From: Paenibacillus tianjinensis
GTDB taxonomy: Bacteria; Bacillota; Bacilli; Paenibacillales; Paenibacillaceae
Assembly: GCF_017086365.1 (NCBI RefSeq)
Contig: NZ_CP070969.1
Span: 1,736,001 to 1,800,000, forward strand
Direction: 5' to 3'
DNA length: 64,000 nucleotides
The number at the start of each line of letters is the position of its first letter. The stretch's first letter is position 1. Positions 25,775 to 33,734 of this stretch are shown piece after piece. The notes under the pieces are model-generated. The model was not told the DNA's origin. It did no database searches and saw nothing but the letters and a program-made list of their open reading frames with translations. A program made the translations under genes and the position numbers.

Positions 25775-28171
25775 ATGAGCAGCAATTATATAAATGCAGA
25801 GACCGAATTAGAAACCTATGAAGGGAAAGACCTTGGCTTAACCTATACGGCAGAATATAGCCAATTCAAAGTATGGGTGCCGTCGGCCTTTACCGTATCG
25901 CTTGTGTTGTATGAAACCGGAGGGAACGGTAGTGCCAACTCATTCCTTAATAGCAGGGACAGCGGAAGGATCATTCCTATGCAGCGTGAGGCTGGCGGGG
26001 TTTGGCAGGCACGGCTTTCCGGTAATCTGAAGGGCAAATATTATATGTACCGCGCCGTATTTGAAGATGGAACGATGCACGAAGCCGCCGATCCTTATGC
26101 AACCGCTGTTTCTGCGAATGGCGTACGTTCAGCGATAGTAGATTTGCGGGATACGGATCCGGTGGCTTGGGACGCGGATAAGTCTCCGCAGCTGCAGCAC
26201 CCTGCCGATGCTGTAATCTATGAGCTGCATGTGCGGGATTTCTCGGCCCATGAGAGCTCCGGCATGCTGAACAAAGGCAAATTTAAGGCGTTTACCGAAA
26301 CCGGTCTTACGGATAAAGACGGAAATGCGCTGGGGATAGACCATTTGGCTGAACTTGGAATTACTCATGTGCATTTGCTGCCGGTATTTGATTTTCAGAC
26401 TGTAGATGAACTGAAGGCAGCCGGTGAGGCTTCCCGTGCGGAGTATCATACGGAGTATAACTGGGGTTATGACCCGCAGCATTATAACGTTCCGGAGGGC
26501 TCTTACAGCACGAATCCGAATGACCCGGGGACCCGCATCCGCGAGTTTAAAGAAATGGTGCAGGCGCTGCACAGCAAAGGGATCGCTGTGATTATGGATG
26601 TCGTGTATAACCATACCTATTCGGTGGAAAAGGGGCCATTTGAGCCGCTGATTCCTGATTATTTCTACCGCCATGATTATTTAGGCAGATTGTCCAACGG
26701 TTCCGGCGTAGGCAATGAAATTGCCACGGAGCGGCCGATGGTCCGCAAATATATCAAGGATTCCCTGGCTTACTGGGCCTCAGAGTATCATATTGACGGG
26801 TTCCGCTTCGATCTGATGGGTCTGATGGACAGTGTAACGATCCGCGAGATCACCGAGGAATTACGGCTTAATATCAATCCGAACCTGCTGATTTACGGGG
26901 AACCCTGGACAGGCGGAGATTCGCCGCTGGCTGCCAAGACCCTCAAAGGTGTACAGCGCGGCAAAGGCTATGCTGTATTTAACGATAATTTCCGTTCGGC
27001 GATCAAAGGTGACAGTGACGGATGGGGCAAAGGATTCGTAACCGGTGAATACGGCAAGGAAGGTGCGGTGGCATCCGGTATTAAAGGCGCGATCCATGAA
27101 TTTACCGACTCGCCGTTGGAGACGGTCAATTATGTGACCGCTCATGATAATTTAAATCTCTGGGATAAGGTGCTTGCGTCGCAGGGCTTACGGCAGGCGG
27201 CTAATCTGCCGGAGCTGGACAACGGAGGGCTGAGAGGCGGCGGAGACGTTGAGGAGGCAGTCCGTGCAGCGAACCCGTATTTCGGCATCGATCAGCACAA
27301 TATTTTAGGCAATGAGACCGTGCGCCGCTCCTTGCTGGCCAATGGTCTGATTCTGACCTCTCAGGGCATTCCTTTTCTGCATGCCGGGGATGAAATTCTG
27401 CGCAGCAAATACGGTGATCATAACAGCTACCGCAGCCCTGATGCCATCAATGCCATACGCTGGGAGAATAAACAGACATTTATGCCTGTCTTCCAGTATT
27501 ACAAGGGTCTGATTGAGCTGCGCCGCACGCACCCTGCCTTCCGTCTGCATGGGCGCCAGGAAATTGAACGTTCGCTGGAATTCCTCCGCTGTGATAGCGG
27601 TGTAGTTGCTTATATGCTGAAGGATAATGCGGGCGGTGACGTGTGGAACAACATTGTAGTCATATTCAATGCCAATCCGGGGCCGGCCACGCAGAGTCTT
27701 CCTGATTCCGCGGACTGCTGGAACGTAGTGGTGGACCATACTTACGCCGGAACAGAGGCGTTCCGCATCGTTACAGGTCATGAAGTACAGCTGGAAGGGC
27801 TGTCAATGATGGTGCTGTATGATGGATATGGTGAGCCTGCACCCAGAGCCAAAATCATTGAGGTCCATTATGACCGTCCGGACGGCGATTACAGAGGCTG
27901 GAATCTTTGGGTCTGGGGTACAGGTATCCAGGATGGGCAATGTGATTTCCGGCAAATGGAGAATGGACGCGCAGTAGCAAGGATTGAGGTGGTTCCGGGT
28001 ACGGAATCAGTCGGCTATATTTTGCGGCTTAATGATTGGGAAGAGAAGGAAGCAGGCGGTGACCGGTTCATTGATTGCTCCGGCAGTGAAGAGCTGATTA
28101 AGGTTCTGGTCAAGGACCGGCAGCAGATGGACGAGGGCGATGCGGATGGACCGCTGCAGCTGACCAGTTAA
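25775..28171 (+). CDS. pulA: Type I pullulanase with C-terminal CBM41-like domain
   Basis: This 798-residue enzyme hydrolyses alpha-1,6 branches of pullulan, glycogen or limit dextrins. There is no signal peptide, so it should act in the cytoplasm. An N-terminal CBM48-like beta domain (about 15-120) precedes the GH13 barrel. Catalytic residues are the nucleophile Asp346 in DGFRFDLMG and acid/base Glu376 in YGEPWTGG; the NHTYSVEKGPFE segment is typical of pullulanases. The C-terminal region from about residue 692 (HYDRPDGDYRGWNLWVWG) matches the pullulanase-associated PUD/CBM41 domain, normally found at the N-terminus. It is followed by a terminator. Confidence 0.94.
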   Translation: MSSNYINAETELETYEGKDLGLTYTAEYSQFKVWVPSAFTVSLVLYETGGNGSANSFLNSRDSGRIIPMQREAGGVWQARLSGNLKGKYYMYRAVFEDGTMHEAADPYATAVSANGVRSAIVDLRDTDPVAWDADKSPQLQHPADAVIYELHVRDFSAHESSGMLNKGKFKAFTETGLTDKDGNALGIDHLAELGITHVHLLPVFDFQTVDELKAAGEASRAEYHTEYNWGYDPQHYNVPEGSYSTNPNDPGTRIREFKEMVQALHSKGIAVIMDVVYNHTYSVEKGPFEPLIPDYFYRHDYLGRLSNGSGVGNEIATERPMVRKYIKDSLAYWASEYHIDGFRFDLMGLMDSVTIREITEELRLNINPNLLIYGEPWTGGDSPLAAKTLKGVQRGKGYAVFNDNFRSAIKGDSDGWGKGFVTGEYGKEGAVASGIKGAIHEFTDSPLETVNYVTAHDNLNLWDKVLASQGLRQAANLPELDNGGLRGGGDVEEAVRAANPYFGIDQHNILGNETVRRSLLANGLILTSQGIPFLHAGDEILRSKYGDHNSYRSPDAINAIRWENKQTFMPVFQYYKGLIELRRTHPAFRLHGRQEIERSLEFLRCDSGVVAYMLKDNAGGDVWNNIVVIFNANPGPATQSLPDSADCWNVVVDHTYAGTEAFRIVTGHEVQLEGLSMMVLYDGYGEPAPRAKIIEVHYDRPDGDYRGWNLWVWGTGIQDGQCDFRQMENGRAVARIEVVPGTESVGYILRLNDWEEKEAGGDRFIDCSGSEELIKVLVKDRQQMDEGDADGPLQLTS

Positions 28172-28202
28172 AATCGATACTGAAGTTGAAGATACAAAAG
28201 CA

Positions 28203-28241
28203 AGAGGCTGTGCTTTCCCTTAAAGGGTGCACAGCCTCTTT
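28203..28241. terminator. Terminator between convergent pulA and the diguanylate cyclase gene
   Basis: A perfect 11-bp stem (28203-28213 with 28229-28239) with a short T tail on the plus strand. It lies between convergent genes and may act for both. Confidence 0.75.
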
Positions 28242-28272
28242 GCATCATATATAGGTTGGTATTTATTATATT

Positions 28273-29883
28273 TTATTTGGATTGATCCGAGAATTCCTCA
28301 TCCACCTGCTCATTATACATATTGGCCTCGTTACCGCCGTGATTCTTGGAGCGGTACATCGCCAGGTCAGCTGCCCGCAGCAGTTCATTGATGCTGCCTC
28401 CATGCTGTGGATACAGGGCTACTCCGATGCTGGCCGAGGTGTGGAAGCTGGACCCTTTGTTGACGGACCAGGTCTTATTAAACAACTGCAGGAGCCGTTC
28501 CAGTATCTCATCCAGCATCTCTGGACTTGTGAACCGGTGAAGCACCACTGCAAATTCGTCGCCGCCTATACGGAAGGCCTGGCCGGAGCCTTTAACGGTC
28601 TGCTGCAGTTCACGGGAGAGCAGCTGCAGGAATTCATCGCCGGCCAAATGGCCAAGGGTGTCATTCAGCTGCTTGAACCGGTCGCAATCGAGCAGCGCCA
28701 GCGCTATATCCTGTCTGCGTTCTTCCGGCTGGTTAATGAGATTCTCCATGTACATTTTAAAGTGAGCCCGGTTCGGAATAGCTGTTAGATGGTCATAGAA
28801 GGCCAGCTTGTGCAGCCGTTCTTCATATTGCTTACGCTGTGTAATCTCGCGTGAAATGAGCATGAACTGGGCCGGGAACACCTTGTTACCGCTGATGGGC
28901 GAGACTTTGGTCTCCAGCCATACCCAGTTTCCTTTCGAGGAACGCATACGCAGCTCTGAAATACGTGATGTCCCCTGTACGGCGCTCTTCAGCTTCGCCC
29001 AGGTAATCTCCGCTTCACGGATATAGTTGGATAGCGGTGCACCTTTCTCCGGAATATAGCCAAGCACACTTGCATGTGAAGGCGAAGCATACAGGATCAG
29101 ACCGTTCGGATCGGTCAAAATAATAAAGTCCGACATGGTCTCCCCGATGATCTGGTAAAGCGATTTCTCCTCCAGCATTTCCTTCTGCATCGCGATCAGC
29201 CTGCGGCTGAGATAAATAATGACCATGATTAACATGAACAATAAAAGCGAGTATACGGCGAATAAAGTGCTCTTCTTCTCGCTAAATTCCACGGTGATCT
29301 GCTGGGCATAGTTGTCGATCAGATTCTCCGCCTGGTCCAGATTACTGCGCGTTTCATTCAGCCGGGTATTGATAAGCTCCGCTGAGAATGCCTCCGGATT
29401 CCAATCGCCTTGCACCCGCCGGGAAATAAGGTCCCTCCCGGTTTCTTTCCACAGCTTGAAGGCGCTATCGAAGTTTACCAGCTTCTCGTTTAATTCACTG
29501 AGCAGCAGTTCGCTCTGCTTCATTCCCTTATGAGGATTCTGCAAAGCGCTGATATTGTAGCTGGCCATGTTAAGACGCTGCTTGATTTGTGTGTTATTGT
29601 CTTCAAAATCTTGCGCGAACAGACTAAGCTGCTCACCCGAAACATCCGGATTCATCGCGCCATGGAGTGCGACTGCCCCCTGGTAGAGATCCCGGTCAGC
29701 ATTCAGAATCAGCTCCGAGTTCTGATAAACATCGCTGTATAAAGAATCTGAGAGTCTGTTAATTGTTGAATTCAGATACAGTAAGGAAGCGATGCTGATC
29801 ACTACCAGAAGAATTGAGATAGCAGCAAAGACAAGAATTAATCTGCGTGTGCTTTTAATATCGGATAAACCGGCCACTGTCAT
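28273..29883 (-). CDS. Membrane diguanylate cyclase with PAS domain
   Basis: This 536-residue sensor has two transmembrane helices (about 15-37 and 200-222) bracketing an extracellular four-helix-type sensing region. A PAS domain follows (about 235-350), ending in the REITQRKQYE linker, and then a GGDEF domain (about 365-525). The GGDEF motif is intact at 440-444, so it should make cyclic di-GMP. The Shine-Dalgarno stretch GGGGAGAGG abuts the ATG, so a GTG two codons later (29877) may be the true start. The signal sensed is unknown. Confidence 0.9.
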   Translation of the reverse strand: MTVAGLSDIKSTRRLILVFAAISILLVVISIASLLYLNSTINRLSDSLYSDVYQNSELILNADRDLYQGAVALHGAMNPDVSGEQLSLFAQDFEDNNTQIKQRLNMASYNISALQNPHKGMKQSELLLSELNEKLVNFDSAFKLWKETGRDLISRRVQGDWNPEAFSAELINTRLNETRSNLDQAENLIDNYAQQITVEFSEKKSTLFAVYSLLLFMLIMVIIYLSRRLIAMQKEMLEEKSLYQIIGETMSDFIILTDPNGLILYASPSHASVLGYIPEKGAPLSNYIREAEITWAKLKSAVQGTSRISELRMRSSKGNWVWLETKVSPISGNKVFPAQFMLISREITQRKQYEERLHKLAFYDHLTAIPNRAHFKMYMENLINQPEERRQDIALALLDCDRFKQLNDTLGHLAGDEFLQLLSRELQQTVKGSGQAFRIGGDEFAVVLHRFTSPEMLDEILERLLQLFNKTWSVNKGSSFHTSASIGVALYPQHGGSINELLRAADLAMYRSKNHGGNEANMYNEQVDEEFSDQSK

Positions 29884-30292
29884 CCTCTCCCCGCATCAAA
29901 CTTTGAGAAACGTCATTGCTGTGTGCAAGAAACATGCGGTACGGATCCACTGCGGAGCTTGGCCCTTCAGAGCTAGAGGAGGGTCATTCAAAAGTTACAG
30001 GAAAGCAAAGCTTCCGTTACTATTCACGATTCTGCCCATCTGTCTAGGATTTCCCGCTTGTACTGCTTAGGGTGGAATTGTTATCTATGTCTTTGAACAG
30101 CCACGTCACCGTTCGAGGGCCGGGATGCTGCGATTCCCGGTATTCCGGGTCAGCATACGAGGCAGAAGGAGGATGTAGACATATCTTACAACATACCTGA
30201 AAATTATGTATTAAACCCTGCAAATTATTTATATTCCAGCCCTTAAGTCCTATTACCCAACTTTTCTGTGAACGATACCCCAGACAGCATAT
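29884..30292. other. Gene-free spacer
   Basis: About 410 bases between two minus-strand genes. No open frame with a ribosome site is seen. Only small GC hairpins around 30120-30150 are noticeable. The promoter of the downstream diguanylate cyclase gene must lie here but could not be identified with confidence. Confidence 0.4.
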
Positions 30293-30333
30293 AAAAAAAT
30301 CCGCAAATCTCCGGATTGGAGAATTGCGGATTT
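30293..30333 (-). terminator. Terminator of the exporter operon
   Basis: A stem of 10 bp plus an inner 5-bp stem (30297-30306 with 30324-30333; 30308-30312 with 30318-30322). On the minus strand it runs into seven T. Confidence 0.9.
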
Positions 30334-30354
30334 ACATTACAATGATCGGATTCG

Positions 30355-31527
30355 TTATTCACTCCTGAGCGCGTAAATAGGGCGCATTCGAGCCGCTTTG
30401 TTTGCAGGAATCATCCCGAAGACTACACCGATGATCAAAGAGAATGAAAAGGAGATCAGGACCATATTCCAGGATGTTGCCACATTCATTGTGGTGTAAT
30501 TTCCGACGGCCCAGCTGGCTCCGAGGCCTAAGCCAACACCGATTAGACCGCCAACACCGCTTAGAACGACAGACTCGATCATAAACTGCATCAGAATGTT
30601 TATTTTCTTAGCCCCAATCGCTTTGCGGATCCCGATTTCTCTTGTCCGCTCATTCACGGAGACAATCATAATGTTCATGATGCCTATTCCGCCGACAAAC
30701 AGGGAAATACCGGCGATTCCACCTAGTGCCAGTGAAAGCGTATTGCTGGTCTCATTCACCGTCTCAAGCATTTCCTGGGAATCAAAAACGGAATAGGAAT
30801 TTTCTGCACTGCTGAACTTGGCATCCAGGGCCGACTCCAGCTTTGTTTTGACATCCTCGACATTGTCATTGGAGGTCGTAGTGATCGTAATGGATCGGAC
30901 CCCTTTACTCTGCAGGAAACGTTCAGCCGTAGAGATCGGAATCAGGATTTTCTCATCACTGGAGCCCCCGCTGGTGCTGCCTTTGCTCTCCAGTAATCCA
31001 ACAATTTTGTAGCTGGCTCCGTTAAGCTGAACTTTTTCACCGACAGGGCTATCCGTACCAAACAGATCCTCAGCGGTGTCCGTACCAATCAGCGCGACCT
31101 TCTGACGGTACTCAGTATCAATATCCAGGAGGAAACGTCCGGACTGTACATGGAAATCCTGAACCTCCTCGTACGCGGGAATGATTCCTTCGACGGAAAC
31201 AGAAACATTCTCAGTTCCATGCTTGGCAGTGACATTGCCGCTGATTACAGGAGAGACGTTCTCAACGCCATCGATTTCGCCAAGCGCCAACGCTTCTTCA
31301 AACGTCAGAGAGGTTGTCGCTCCGCGCCCCATAATGTTAACGGTCAATTGGTTGGTACCCAGTGAACTTAACGATTCCGTAATTTGTGAAGTGGTTCCTT
31401 GGCCCACAGAGACAAGCGTAATGACAGAAGAAACACCGATAATGATCCCGAGCATGGTCAGGAAAGCTCTGATTTTACTGCTGAGTATGCTCTTAAAGGC
31501 CATTTTCATGCTTTGATATAGCATCAT
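30355..31527 (-). CDS. MacB/YknZ-type ABC transporter permease
   Basis: This 390-residue protein has one N-terminal transmembrane helix (about 17-40), a large extracellular MacB-type domain (about 45-260) and three C-terminal helices in an FtsX domain (about 275-385, containing ERTREIGIRKAIGAKK). It is the membrane subunit of a mechanotransmission ABC exporter. Its start overlaps the ATPase stop by one base. With the upstream ATPase and adaptor it forms a YknXYZ/MacAB-like system that may export a peptide or protect against one. Confidence 0.9.
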   Translation of the reverse strand: MMLYQSMKMAFKSILSSKIRAFLTMLGIIIGVSSVITLVSVGQGTTSQITESLSSLGTNQLTVNIMGRGATTSLTFEEALALGEIDGVENVSPVISGNVTAKHGTENVSVSVEGIIPAYEEVQDFHVQSGRFLLDIDTEYRQKVALIGTDTAEDLFGTDSPVGEKVQLNGASYKIVGLLESKGSTSGGSSDEKILIPISTAERFLQSKGVRSITITTTSNDNVEDVKTKLESALDAKFSSAENSYSVFDSQEMLETVNETSNTLSLALGGIAGISLFVGGIGIMNIMIVSVNERTREIGIRKAIGAKKINILMQFMIESVVLSGVGGLIGVGLGLGASWAVGNYTTMNVATSWNMVLISFSFSLIIGVVFGMIPANKAARMRPIYALRSE

Positions 31528-32228
31528 TATCTGGCAATCCTCCGATCCTCGACGAGATTTCCATCCTGAATGCGGATAATCCGTTTCGCTTGTTCAGCAA
31601 TTTCAAGATCATGCGTGATCAGAATGATGGTATGTCCCTGTTCGTTCAGTTCCTTGATCATCTGCAGGACTTCTTTCCCGGTTTTGGAGTCAAGAGCGCC
31701 GGTAGGTTCATCAGCCAGCAGGATCGGGGGTGTGCCGGCAAGAGCCCGGGCGATGGCTACACGCTGCTGCTGGCCCCCGGACAGCTCCGCTGGACGGTGA
31801 TCTATTCTTTCTTCAAGGCCGACTCTGATCAGTGCACTGCGGGCAATCTCTCTGCGTTCCCGGTGGGAAACCCCCCGGTAGATCAGGGGGAGCTCCACAT
31901 TTTCTACCGCGGAAAGCTTTGGCAGCAGATTGAAATTCTGAAAGATGAAGCCGATTTTTTCATTGCGGATCTGTGCCAGCTTGTTGTCGGACAATTTCCG
32001 GATTTCCTGACCGTCCAGATAATAGTCCCCTTCATTAGCTACATCAAGACATCCAAGCATGTTCATGAGTGTGGATTTACCGGAGCCGGAGGGACCGATA
32101 ATAGCCACGAACTCCCCATGCTCAATCGTAAAGCTAAGGCCCTTGAGAATGGTCATTGTCTCTCCGGCCATTACATAGCTGTGAATCATATTCTCAACTT
32201 GTATCAGCGGCTGAGGCTTGCTGCTCAT
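31527..32228 (-). CDS. ABC transporter ATPase of the MacB/LolD/YknY type
   Basis: This 233-residue nucleotide-binding subunit has Walker [10 protein letters not shown], signature [15 protein letters not shown], Walker [13 protein letters not shown] and the H-loop ITHDLE. The PTGALD segment is typical of the MacB/LolD/FtsE group that pairs with FtsX-type permeases. It overlaps the adaptor gene by 4 bases and the permease gene by 1 base, so the three are translated together. Confidence 0.95.
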   Translation of the reverse strand: MSSKPQPLIQVENMIHSYVMAGETMTILKGLSFTIEHGEFVAIIGPSGSGKSTLMNMLGCLDVANEGDYYLDGQEIRKLSDNKLAQIRNEKIGFIFQNFNLLPKLSAVENVELPLIYRGVSHRERREIARSALIRVGLEERIDHRPAELSGGQQQRVAIARALAGTPPILLADEPTGALDSKTGKEVLQMIKELNEQGHTIILITHDLEIAEQAKRIIRIQDGNLVEDRRIAR

Positions 32229-33685
32229 TGGCGCCCACCGCCAGTGCCGCCACCGGAAGGCGGTCCGCCGGTAAAGCCGCCGCCCGTGCTGAAACCGCCG
32301 GTACCGAATCCGCCCATACCGCCCATTGGGTTCATCTGGGTCTGAGCGGAAGAGGAGGAGCCTGTGCTGATCACAGTCGGAATGATAACTTCATCACCTT
32401 CGGAAAGTCCGCTGACAATTTCGATATTGCTCTCATCATGAATACCGACAGTGACTTCTACTCTCTTCTGGCCGGATGCCGTGCCGGTGCCGCTCCGGCC
32501 CCCTCCAGGGAACCCGCCGCCAGGCGCACCATCCGGGAAGGAGCCGCCTCTGGGAAGCCCGCTGCGGTCTTGCCAGCCGCCGGCAGAACCGTCACCCGCA
32601 GCCTGCCCTTCTGCAGCATCGCCGCTAGGGGCTTTATTTCCCGGAGGCTGTCCTTCTGCGGCATCGCCGCTAGGAACTTCACCGCCCGGAGCTTGCCTGT
32701 CAGCAGGAGCTTGGGCTGCTGCGCTATCTGTGCCAGTTGCACTGGTGTCTTCAGTGGTTGAGGGCACGTTAACGTAGTGTTTTCCATTGATTTCAGAAAC
32801 AGCTTCAATAGGTACGGTCAACACATCGTTTTTCTTTTCAATCGTGATGGCTACCTCTGCTGACATTCCGACAAGTACGCTTGTCGAATCATTCAGCCCT
32901 ACAGTAACATCAAAGAGGGAGACACCGTTGGAGGAAGTTCCTTCCTTGGCGATATCGATAACCTTACCCTCAAATTCCTGATCTTCAAGGGCGTCCAGCG
33001 TAATTGCAGCCGTCTGCCCAAGCTTGATATTCGGGATATCCAATTCATCTACTTGAACTGTTACGCTCAGATTCACATAATCGGTCATTGTAAACAGCTC
33101 AGAGCCATTTTGCGCCTGTTCGCCGTCAGTGATATTTACGGCTGTAATTGTACCGTCAATCGGGGCGGTTAACGGATCGGGAGGAAGCATATCCTCTTCA
33201 ATCGTAGCAATGGAATCCTGCTGGTCGGCTATATCGCTTTGCGCTTTTTCAATCGCTGTTTTTGCCGATGCCAGCTCATCCTCTGTAGCATTGTTCATAG
33301 CCAGGGTTTTGTAATTCTCCTGTTTATCTTCCAGGGTGGTCTTCAGATTGGCCAATGTTTTTTCGGCTTCTTTCATCTTGTCGCTTAGATCATTCGGCAC
33401 AAAGGTAATCAGCACATCTCCTTTTTTGACGACATCGCCTTTGGCAACCATTACCTGATCGACTTCTCCGGCTTCTTTGGTACGGATGCTTTCAGTATTA
33501 ATAGCAGATACGGAGCCTGAGCCCGAAACACTATTTAGAATATTGCCCTTTGCAACAACCGCTGTGTTCAGCGGAGCCGCACTAGCCTCCTTGCTGCTGT
33601 CCGGCCACAGCACATAAGTCAAGATACCTGCAACTGCCAAGACAACGATACTTGAAGCGATAATTACTGTTTTTTTCTTTTTCAT
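32225..33685 (-). CDS. Membrane-fusion/adaptor protein (YknX/HlyD family) with Gly-rich tail
   Basis: This 486-residue protein has an N-terminal membrane anchor (about 5-27), a split lipoyl/barrel-sandwich domain, an alpha-helical hairpin (about 105-165) and beta-barrel segments, as in RND/MacA-type adaptors. A low-complexity insert of about 90 residues (roughly 325-415) is rich in Gly, Pro, Ala and Asp and contains a duplicated SGDAAEGQ unit. The C-terminus is a Gly/Met/Phe-rich tail. The adaptor should link the exporter to the cell wall or its substrate. It lies 49 bases after the gene for a large secreted protein. Confidence 0.88.
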   Translation of the reverse strand: MKKKKTVIIASSIVVLAVAGILTYVLWPDSSKEASAAPLNTAVVAKGNILNSVSGSGSVSAINTESIRTKEAGEVDQVMVAKGDVVKKGDVLITFVPNDLSDKMKEAEKTLANLKTTLEDKQENYKTLAMNNATEDELASAKTAIEKAQSDIADQQDSIATIEEDMLPPDPLTAPIDGTITAVNITDGEQAQNGSELFTMTDYVNLSVTVQVDELDIPNIKLGQTAAITLDALEDQEFEGKVIDIAKEGTSSNGVSLFDVTVGLNDSTSVLVGMSAEVAITIEKKNDVLTVPIEAVSEINGKHYVNVPSTTEDTSATGTDSAAAQAPADRQAPGGEVPSGDAAEGQPPGNKAPSGDAAEGQAAGDGSAGGWQDRSGLPRGGSFPDGAPGGGFPGGGRSGTGTASGQKRVEVTVGIHDESNIEIVSGLSEGDEVIIPTVISTGSSSSAQTQMNPMGGMGGFGTGGFSTGGGFTGGPPSGGGTGGGRQ

Positions 33686-33734
33686 TCCGATCCTCCATCT
33701 TGCTCAATATAAAGACTTGATTTAACCTCAAAAA

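Noticed and set aside
29792..30070. 92-codon plus-strand frame opposite the diguanylate cyclase start
   Set aside because: It is mostly antisense to a real gene and lacks start signals.
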